A DNA stretch of 36,343 nucleotides from a virus, in IMG/VR virus record IMGVR_UViG_3300035666_000088, positions 1 through 36,343 of that record; one strand, given 5' to 3'. Below are positions 30,555 through 36,343 of this stretch, piece after piece (the stretch's first letter is position 1; every line of letters starts with the position of its first letter). Below the pieces are notes generated by a model. It saw nothing but the letters and a program-made list of their open reading frames with translations, was not told where the DNA came from and searched no databases. The position numbers were made by a program, and so were the translations under genes.

Positions 30555-32081
30555 TTAGATCAGGGCAAGCAATGCGCCAAGGCCAGCACCAGTGCCAGCG
30601 CTTAATGCGCCACCGGTCAGGCCAGCCAATTGAGAGCCAGCCAATGCACCGCCAAGCAGTCCAGCACCAGTGTTTTGCGTGTACGGGGTCTGGGTGATCA
30701 TGCCAAGATTGGCAGGGTTTGCGCCAAGACTTGACTGGACAATGCCAAGACGCTGCAAGCCAATGTTGCGGATGGCATCCATTCGCTGCTGGTCCTGTGC
30801 CTGGCGCGCACCACCAGCTCCCATGACCGCTTGAGCGCCAGCAAGACGCAAGTTCTGCTGCTGCGCTGCCAAGTTGCCAAGCTGATTCGCACCGCCAAGT
30901 CGCAATTGCGCACCCTGCAAACCAGCTTGCTGGTTCGCAAGTGCCGCCTGCTGGCCAATGTTTGCGTTGAATTGTGCCGCCTGATTTCTGGCCGCAGCGT
31001 TTGCAAGCGCCGCTTGGTTTGCAGCGCCAGCACCAAACTGAGAGGCAACATTCTGGGCCGCCACATTGCTCAAACCCGCCTGCTGTAAATTGCCGGCATT
31101 GAATTGTGCAAGCTGATTTCGGGCAGCGGCGTTTGCAAGTGCTGCCTGATTTGCCGCACCAGCTCCAAACTGTGAAGCCACATTTTGGGCGGCCACATTG
31201 CTCAAACCAGCCTGCTGTAAATTACCAGCGTTAAATTGCGCCATCTGATTTCGGGCAGCAGCGTTTGCAAGTGCAGCTTGGTTCATCGCACCAGCACCGA
31301 ATTGTGATGCTGATGTACGCTGTGCAGCGTTTTGGATTGCAGCTTGCTGCTGCCGTGCAAGGTCTTGCTGCATCTGGTTAGCTGCAACATCAAAGCCTTG
31401 CGCTCTGAGCTGGGCGGCAGTCTTTGCGGCCTGCTCTGCAAACTGGCCACTCGATGCGCCTTGGGCCAAGGCTTGGCGTGATCCACCAAAAGCCTTGGCA
31501 GCTGCTGCCTGCTGGCCAATTCTGGAAGAGGCGGCAGACCTTGCTTTTTCAATATCAGCCAAAGATGCGTCAATCACCCCGCTGGTGTATGGGTTCATGT
31601 AGCGACTAATGTCACCCATATTGGCCTGCGCGGCATTGACATCGGTTGCGCCATAGCCCTGCGCACCAGCAAGGGATGCTGGGCCAGCTTGTGCGCCAGC
31701 GAATTGGCTTGCGCCATATCCCTGCGAGCTGGCAAGGGAAGCTGGGCCTGCTTGAGCGCCGCCAAACTGGCTTGCGCCGTAGCCTTGCGAGCCAGCAAGA
31801 GAGGCTGGGCCAGCGTCAAAGCCGCCAACCATGCCAGGCTGATACTGCGCGCCTGCCGCAGTCATCTCAGCGGCTCGGTCAATGTTTGCAAGACCTGGTC
31901 CGGCCAAGCTCGTGTTGACTAGCTGGCGCTCGCCAGCCTGATACATCGGATTGAATCCAGCAAACTCTTGCACGGGCAATGCCCCTGCAACATTCTTGGC
32001 CTGCTCAAAGTTCGCAAGAAACGCTTTTTTAATATCTGGATCAATCGAAGTTGATGATGTTTGACTTCCACCTTTTGACAT
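30555..32081 (-). CDS. Repeat-rich Ala/Gln internal virion protein (508 aa)
   Basis: It starts MSKGGSQTSSTSIDPDIKKA. Residues 90-152 are three 21-residue repeats (AGPASLAGSQGYGASQFGGA type). Residues of about 259-376 are 2.7 copies of a 44-residue repeat (SQFGAGAANQAALANAAARN...). The C-terminus is Gly/Leu-rich and hydrophobic (TGAGLLGGALAGSQLAGLTG), able to enter a membrane. Ejection proteins of short-tailed phages share these traits. Confidence 0.72.
   Translation of the reverse strand: MSKGGSQTSSTSIDPDIKKAFLANFEQAKNVAGALPVQEFAGFNPMYQAGERQLVNTSLAGPGLANIDRAAEMTAAGAQYQPGMVGGFDAGPASLAGSQGYGASQFGGAQAGPASLASSQGYGASQFAGAQAGPASLAGAQGYGATDVNAAQANMGDISRYMNPYTSGVIDASLADIEKARSAASSRIGQQAAAAKAFGGSRQALAQGASSGQFAEQAAKTAAQLRAQGFDVAANQMQQDLARQQQAAIQNAAQRTSASQFGAGAMNQAALANAAARNQMAQFNAGNLQQAGLSNVAAQNVASQFGAGAANQAALANAAARNQLAQFNAGNLQQAGLSNVAAQNVASQFGAGAANQAALANAAARNQAAQFNANIGQQAALANQQAGLQGAQLRLGGANQLGNLAAQQQNLRLAGAQAVMGAGGARQAQDQQRMDAIRNIGLQRLGIVQSSLGANPANLGMITQTPYTQNTGAGLLGGALAGSQLAGLTGGALSAGTGAGLGALLALI
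30954..31307 (-). repeat. 132-bp coding repeats
   Basis: About 2.7 tandem copies of a 132-bp unit (44 residues) in the internal virion gene; the two full copies are near-identical at protein level (residues 259-302 and 303-346), differing at two positions. Confidence 0.85.
31626..31814 (-). repeat. 63-bp coding repeats
   Basis: Three tandem 63-bp units (21 residues each, AGPASLA...GYGASQF) near the 5' third of the same gene. The first two units differ at two residues and the third diverges at its end. Confidence 0.85.
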
Positions 32082-32092
32082 TTTGCGTTCCT

Positions 32093-33025
32093 TTAATCTA
32101 AGAGAGATTTAATTTTTTTGGCAGGCACTTTGCCTTCATTGATCATGTCCAAAAGTCCACGGCCATATTTATTGACAGCAGATTTTTTGATGACATATTC
32201 ACCCCTTTGGACCATGGCAAACCCATCATCTGGGCCTTTGGGGTTTGGTCCAAGCAGGCCGCGAATCATGCCGCCCTTTGCATAGCCAGCCGTGTCAAAA
32301 CTGTCCTCGCCCATGTCTTGGCCATCATCGCCACCAAGATCACCGCCCATCTCACCACGAAAATCACCGCCATAAACTGGCACATCTGTGGCTGGCGCAT
32401 CTGCGGCTAACACATCTGTAGCTGGCGCATCGGAGACATAGTTATAGGATGCAGGCTGATATTGGACATCGTCATAGGATGCGGCATCAATATCAGAAGC
32501 ACGGGCGCTTTCAGCCAAAGCCTCTTCGCGCACAGCATCCTCAACACGGGACACGGCATCTGCGCCTTCTTGGTCATATATTGCCTGCTCGTACCTATTG
32601 ATAGCGTCTTGTCTATCTTGGTCGTATTGCTCGTCTGCTACTTCTTGCTCAATTTTATTGATGGCATCTTGACCAGCTTGGTCGTATGGGTCAACTTCTG
32701 TTACAGCGTTACCCACACCCACACCGCCCATGATGGGGCTAGCACCACCACCGCCACCACCGCCACCGGTGACAGCATCGCCTTGCATCCCCCTGGCATA
32801 AATACTAGGGTCAAAGCCGCCAAGCGCGTTTCCCATAGAAGAATTTGCGTATGGGTTTCTGAAAGCTGGCGTCATTGCCATGATCTGAGAATAGGGGTCA
32901 TCGCCAGTGAATTGTGGCAATGGCTGCTCAATCAATGATGGCAAGTTGGCGCCACCTTTACCACCGCCACCACCTTGGGCTGGGTCAGCAAAATTTGTAT
33001 ATCCTGAAGCGCCACCTAAGCTCAT
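32093..33025 (-). CDS. Gly-rich structural protein with C-terminal phage motif
   Basis: This protein of about 310 residues starts MSLGGASGYTNFADPAQGGG. It has poly-Gly runs, an acidic Asp/Glu/Tyr middle part (EVADEQYDQDRQDAINRYEQ), and a C-terminal motif GPDDGFAMVQRGEYVIKKSA with GRGLLDMIN. That motif appears at the end of many tail and virion proteins. A strong AAAGGAG site selects the ATG at 33025, overlapping the preceding stop as ATGA; the longer upstream start is rejected. Confidence 0.75.
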   Translation of the reverse strand: MSLGGASGYTNFADPAQGGGGGKGGANLPSLIEQPLPQFTGDDPYSQIMAMTPAFRNPYANSSMGNALGGFDPSIYARGMQGDAVTGGGGGGGGASPIMGGVGVGNAVTEVDPYDQAGQDAINKIEQEVADEQYDQDRQDAINRYEQAIYDQEGADAVSRVEDAVREEALAESARASDIDAASYDDVQYQPASYNYVSDAPATDVLAADAPATDVPVYGGDFRGEMGGDLGGDDGQDMGEDSFDTAGYAKGGMIRGLLGPNPKGPDDGFAMVQRGEYVIKKSAVNKYGRGLLDMINEGKVPAKKIKSLLD

Positions 33026-33396
33026 ATCAACTCCTTTGAAAGGATAAACCACTGAGGCTCATATCCCTCGTCTTTCAAAAATGTACGCTCCCAGCCCTTG
33101 CGGCCAGCCAGCGTTACCCTTGTACATCCGACAGACTTGCCCCAATTCTCAATATGAGGCCGCATCTTCTTCAATTCATCGAGATCACCACCAGCAAGGA
33201 AAAAGTGCAAATCCTTTAGCTGCGGATAAACAATCACCTCTGTCACTACTGCTGAAATCTGACCTGGCCACAATTGATACCGATTTGACAGAATCCCCGC
33301 AGCAATGTCGTCTAGCGTATGTGTCCCACCGCTGTATTCTAAAGCCGCCTCAATCCATTGGCGACACCGGTTGATCTCATAAATTCGGTCTGTCAT
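33022..33396 (-). CDS. GNAT-like fold virion protein
   Basis: From ATG 33396 the product has 124 residues (MTDRIYEINRCRQWIEAALE). Its C-terminal half (ENWGKSVGCTRVTLAGRKGW, then TFLKDEGYEPQWFILSKEL) has the strand-helix-strand layout of GNAT acetyltransferase-like proteins; T7 internal protein gp13 has a comparable fold as I recall. Catalysis is not implied. ATGA overlaps on both sides fix the start and end. Confidence 0.62.
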   Translation of the reverse strand: MTDRIYEINRCRQWIEAALEYSGGTHTLDDIAAGILSNRYQLWPGQISAVVTEVIVYPQLKDLHFFLAGGDLDELKKMRPHIENWGKSVGCTRVTLAGRKGWERTFLKDEGYEPQWFILSKELI

Positions 33397-34871
33397 CGTT
33401 TTCCAGAAGCCACAGCATCGAGCCTGATCACCCCAACACGCCAATCAGCCAACACCGCACCAGTCACCTTGATATTGACTTGGCGGCCAGAAAACCTGAC
33501 AGAAGTTGGGTTTGCTGCCGTATATGGTCCAAATGTCGATTGCGCGCCAGTTGGATAGTTTCGGGTTTTGAACGACACCACAGCCTCGCCCAAAGTCTGC
33601 TCATCTGGCACAACTTCGCGCACAGACATCACATTGTCGCCATTGCCAATCTGCACTGGACCAGACTCAGCGTAGACGCTGGCACTGTCATAAGCAAAAC
33701 CCACCTCATGGTCATAGAGATAACCATCAGCAGAAACCATCAAGGGATTGGTAAACACGCCAGCATCAGTGCCAGCTGTTCTGCCTAATGTGCCGATGTT
33801 CCAATGGTTTTCTCTGTAGTTATAGGTGACATAACTGTCATTCTCATTGCTTGAATTGCTTGGGTAATACCACCAAATCTCACCAAACTTGCTGTTGTGG
33901 ACAGCATAGATTTTTGATGATTGGTTGAAGTTCATGTTGCCAAAGACATAGTCCGACACATCACTTGGCAGTGGCTTGACATACCCGTCATAAATCCAGA
34001 AACCAGACTTGCTCATCCAAATGGCCGCAGTGTCAATGGCCGCCACAGATTGGGCAGATATCAGGCCGCAGCCACTTCCAGCCTTCTCAAAGCCATAGAC
34101 GAATGGGGCGCCAATGTACTGAGCCGTGTGGACATCGACATCGGTAAACAGTAGGTTTAGACCCTTGACCCTCTTGCCAGCGATCAATGTGCCAGGCGTG
34201 GCCAGCTCATAGTCGCCTGCCTGGTTGTCGTTTGTCGGGGTCCATGAAGTGTTGTCTTCTTGGTCTGACCACTGGACTTTTCTTGGGTTGCCACCAGCGC
34301 CAAGAGCAAACATGATGCGCTCGGCAGTGACAAGCACCGCCTTGTTGCTCGTTGGGGCATTGGTGATTGCAGCTGCGAGGGTCGGTGTGGAAAAGCCAAG
34401 CTGCCACTCATAGAGCTTGCCATCAGCGTTGGAGCAAGCCACCAAATACTCACCCCATGTGTCCATGGACCATGTCGTGGCCGGTGTGATGCTGGAGCTG
34501 TCTGGCCGTGCCACGCCATAGGCAAAGCTGCCATAGGTCGAATAACCATAGCCGGTCTTGACCACCGCATTGGCCTCACCCACAGTGAATCCTGTGGGGG
34601 TGATGTCTTTGAGTGTCCCAGCCTCATTGAGGGCATAGAGCTTTGAATGCGTACCAGCTGCGATCCACCGGTCAGCAGTGTTGTCGCGCCAAGTCAGCAG
34701 TCCACGGCATGATCCTGTCAGCTGGCTGGCAGACTTCTTTCGCCAGCCACCCATGGGCCGCAAAGTATTCTCAAACCAGCGAACAAGGTTTGCGTCAAAC
34801 CATCTGCCTGCTGCCTGATATTCAGTGCCGTTTCTGTAAATGCCTGGGGGTAATTTGAGTGGTATGTACAT
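33393..34871 (-). CDS. Tail hub protein, P22 gp10-like
   Basis: This 492-residue protein is built of repeated beta segments. It opens MYIPLKLPPGIYRNGTEYQA, then GRWFDANLVRWFENTLRPMG, with recurrent Trp/Tyr-rich blades (TWSMDTWGEYLVACSNADGK and others). This pattern matches the gp10-like packaged-DNA stabilisation proteins that plug the portal-tail channel. The family assignment is by pattern. Confidence 0.72.
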   Translation of the reverse strand: MYIPLKLPPGIYRNGTEYQAAGRWFDANLVRWFENTLRPMGGWRKKSASQLTGSCRGLLTWRDNTADRWIAAGTHSKLYALNEAGTLKDITPTGFTVGEANAVVKTGYGYSTYGSFAYGVARPDSSSITPATTWSMDTWGEYLVACSNADGKLYEWQLGFSTPTLAAAITNAPTSNKAVLVTAERIMFALGAGGNPRKVQWSDQEDNTSWTPTNDNQAGDYELATPGTLIAGKRVKGLNLLFTDVDVHTAQYIGAPFVYGFEKAGSGCGLISAQSVAAIDTAAIWMSKSGFWIYDGYVKPLPSDVSDYVFGNMNFNQSSKIYAVHNSKFGEIWWYYPSNSSNENDSYVTYNYRENHWNIGTLGRTAGTDAGVFTNPLMVSADGYLYDHEVGFAYDSASVYAESGPVQIGNGDNVMSVREVVPDEQTLGEAVVSFKTRNYPTGAQSTFGPYTAANPTSVRFSGRQVNIKVTGAVLADWRVGVIRLDAVASGKR

Positions 34872-34873
34872 GG

Positions 34874-35530
34874 CTATGTTGTTGGTAAGTTAGACACAAA
34901 GCTCATTGTGACAATGGCTGATGGCACTGCTGGCCGTGTAGGGCTGGTGCTTGTCCCAAAATGCTCAATAGTTACACCAGTATTTTCAGTTCTCCACATA
35001 ATTTCAATGTAATCATTAGCAGCCATGTCAACAAAGAAATTCAATGCAGCAATGATATGACTAGGATCACCAGTTCCTTTTCTCGCTACTAGGTGAAATC
35101 TGCTATTTGAGTTGTCAATGTTTGTTCCATTCTTGCGAAACCAAATATCTACATCTTGACCATCATTTGTGGTGTTTTTAAACTGAATGGAAAACTGACA
35201 GTTCCAGATTCCGGCATCAAGTACAGTGATTCTGCTATTGCTGGCAATTGTCACACCATTGGAAAAGTCTGTTGTGTTGAATGTGACAGCATAGGCCGTG
35301 GTGGTGTTGGCTGCCGTTTGGTCTGTTGAATCTTGAAACGCGCCATGCGGGTTATTCATAAACTTGCCACCCCTTGGGCCAAATAAGGCGCCAAGGACTG
35401 AGATCAGTTTTCTGAAAAAATTGTTTAAGGCGCTGTTGTTCTCATTTAGATTTCGGCGCTCATACACCTCTGGCGGGTAACCCAGACTCGGTATTGATGG
35501 GACTTCTAATTGTTGCTTGACATTGGCCAT
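34874..35530 (-). CDS. Tail/appendage protein with jelly-roll-like C-terminus
   Basis: This 218-residue protein starts MANVKQQLEVPSIPSLGYPP; a helix follows (NENNSALNNFFRKLISVLGA), then a C-terminal beta-rich domain with C1q/TNF-like strands (AGIWNCQFSIQFKN, DVDIWFRKNG, ANDYIEIMWRT). The helix-then-jelly-roll plan is common in phage appendage proteins of marine and freshwater phages. It lies between the endolysin and the tail hub. Confidence 0.72.
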   Translation of the reverse strand: MANVKQQLEVPSIPSLGYPPEVYERRNLNENNSALNNFFRKLISVLGALFGPRGGKFMNNPHGAFQDSTDQTAANTTTAYAVTFNTTDFSNGVTIASNSRITVLDAGIWNCQFSIQFKNTTNDGQDVDIWFRKNGTNIDNSNSRFHLVARKGTGDPSHIIAALNFFVDMAANDYIEIMWRTENTGVTIEHFGTSTSPTRPAVPSAIVTMSFVSNLPTT

Positions 35531-35536
35531 GGCTAA

Positions 35537-36130
35537 TTATGTCAGGACAGACAGCGCATGGTTAATGTGCTTGATCCTATCTTCAAGCCCAATAAACCCG
35601 CCATTGATCTTTTTGGTCATGGTCCGATAGTCTTGGTTATCCGCATACTGGTTGAGCTTGTGGGTGTCCCAAAACCAGCCAGCAGTCAGCGCAGCATACT
35701 GAGGCGTGGCCACCAGCTCTGGCTGCATGATCAGGTCCACGCCAAGGGCTTTGCCTGCATGGTGATAATTTGCCGAGCCAGTCAGCTGGATGCAGCCTCT
35801 GCCAATAAACCGCCAGGCATCGCCTGATGCCTCATCCCTGTTTCCCATCCGGTTGCTGTAGACCACAGTGGCAATGAGCTTGGGGTTTCTAGCGCAGGCT
35901 TGGGCCTTGGCAGCGTCAAAGCGCTTGGGCCAGAGCTTTTGCAGTGCCTCTGCCCTGTAGTTCAAATTCTCTTGCAGCACCTTGAAATTGCCACACTCAT
36001 GGCCACACTGGCCAATGAATGCAGCCTGGCGCAATGGCGTTGAAATGTCAAAGCGCTGGAAAGTCTCGTTCAGCGCATCGACCCACTGTGGACCAATATG
36101 CAGCCGTGCCAGTTGTTCAGCGTTTACCAT
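35537..36130 (-). CDS. Endolysin, GH19 (chitinase-like) muramidase
   Basis: This 197-residue protein cuts peptidoglycan at lysis. It has QCGHECGNF (catalytic Glu45), QENLNYRAEAL (a second acidic residue), FIGRGCIQLTGSANY and TAGWFWDTH, the GH19 series. No signal peptide is visible, so a holin is needed for release. Its ATG at 36130 overlaps the i-spanin end by 14 bases, tying lysis genes together across the join. Confidence 0.9.
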   Translation of the reverse strand: MVNAEQLARLHIGPQWVDALNETFQRFDISTPLRQAAFIGQCGHECGNFKVLQENLNYRAEALQKLWPKRFDAAKAQACARNPKLIATVVYSNRMGNRDEASGDAWRFIGRGCIQLTGSANYHHAGKALGVDLIMQPELVATPQYAALTAGWFWDTHKLNQYADNQDYRTMTKKINGGFIGLEDRIKHINHALSVLT

Positions 36131-36343
36131 TGATTAAATCCCTCGCTTCGTTATATGCGTCAATACAGGCATTGAGCTGCGCTGTGTTCCGATCCCCTTG
36201 TGCCACTATTTCGGCAATGGCTTGGAGGGTTGCTCGCTCGGCATCAGAAGCCGTGTCAGGCGCTCTGTCAGGTTGACTTCCTGTTTCTTTGCTATCTGGG
36301 GCGGCAGGGGTGGCAGCTGTGGGGGCTGGTACACAACTTGGGG
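36117..36343 (-). CDS. Rz-like i-spanin, 3' part (5' end at 433 after the join)
   Basis: The C-terminal portion of the i-spanin, ending at TGA 36119-36117. With base 1 joined to 36184, the gene has 501 bp and no frameshift. The copy in 36185-36343 differs from 1-159 by Ser to Pro, Thr to Ala and Ala to Thr in the Pro/Ala linker, all from first-codon-position transitions. Confidence 0.8.
   Translation of the reverse strand, partial: PSCVPAPTAATPAAPDSKETGSQPDRAPDTASDAERATLQAIAEIVAQGDRNTAQLNACIDAYNEARDLINGKR
36185..36343. repeat. Terminal overlap, right copy (matches 1-159)
   Basis: Same 159-bp stretch as at the left end, with T at 36311, C at 36326 and G at 36329. It includes a partial second copy of Rz1 (36206-36343), identical in protein sequence to the full gene over its length. 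Confidence 0.9.
36206..36343 (-). CDS. Rz1 spanin, second partial copy
   Basis: The C-terminal 45 residues of the Rz1 lipoprotein (from PQVVYQPPQ onward) are duplicated by the terminal overlap. The three base differences fall in third codon positions (TAT/TAC, CAA/CAG, CCG/CCA), so the protein is unchanged. It is a boundary artefact of the window rather than a separate gene. Confidence 0.75.
   Translation of the reverse strand, partial: PQVVYQPPQLPPLPPQIAKKQEVNLTERLTRLLMPSEQPSKPLPK

Noticed and set aside
36185-36343. A true direct terminal repeat as in T7-like phages (about 160 bp)
   Set aside because: The length is tempting, but the copies differ at three bases, lie inside spanin genes, and the terminase pair is of Sf6-like headful type. 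Circular assembly overlap is more likely.
1-36343. tRNA genes, integrase, RNA polymerase, reverse transcriptase/diversity element, family A/B/C DNA polymerase, partition genes
   Set aside because: I looked for characteristic motifs in the predicted proteins and for cloverleaf-like stretches in the few gaps and found none; a dedicated tRNA scan and profile search would be needed to exclude them firmly.

Overview
The window is an essentially complete tailed-phage genome. The last 159 bases (36185-36343) repeat the first 159 (156/159 identical), and a 501-bp inner-membrane spanin gene reads through the join without a frameshift. I read this as one circular or circularly permuted unit of about 36,184 bp. 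Head and tail genes are of the podovirus (P22/Sf6/SU10-like) kind: a P22-type portal, an SU10-type major capsid protein, an Sf6-like small terminase, a P22 gp10-like tail hub, large alanine/glutamine-rich internal or ejection proteins, and a short-tail fibre with an S74 chaperone. A GH19 endolysin, an embedded Rz/Rz1 spanin pair and a second lipoprotein point to a Gram-negative host. The lack of a DNA polymerase and the presence of consensus DnaA boxes point to dependence on host replication proteins. The host genus cannot be read from the sequence.

Layout. Nearly everything is on the minus strand and reads from high to low coordinates. Replication genes come first: SNF2-like helicase (22580-21354), Cas4/RecB-like nuclease (21341-20334) and a primase-polymerase/helicase fusion (to 18072). 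An iteron and DnaA-box region follows (about 17829-18075), which I interpret as a replication origin. Next are a cysteine protein, a VRR-NUC nuclease, the small terminase, a 335-bp gene-free block with a second group of DnaA-like boxes, five very small coupled genes, and the large terminase. Small basic and cysteine-rich proteins, a glycosyltransferase and a methyltransferase precede the portal, scaffold and capsid genes. A terminator follows the capsid gene. Then come another glycosyltransferase, the head-tail adaptor, minor tail proteins and the fibre, and a chain of tiny membrane/lipoprotein genes ending in the lysis genes. Across the join are the endolysin, tail hub and ejection proteins, down to 25182.

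A short rightward cluster (22692-25255) starts divergently from the helicase. It encodes a DUF2815-type single-strand-binding protein and seven small genes. A minus-strand Cro/C1-type regulator (23435-23232) lies inside it. No integrase, partition genes, tRNA, CRISPR array, RNA polymerase or family A/B/C DNA polymerase was recognised.

Genes are packed with ATGA or TAATG stop/start overlaps, so translational coupling is widespread. About ten real genes of 30-66 codons become convincing only through these overlaps. The most interesting system is the replication module: a prim-pol-helicase resembling in architecture the self-priming replicase of deep-sea phage NrS-1, with a dense array of 11-bp iterons and three perfect DnaA boxes directly downstream of its gene.
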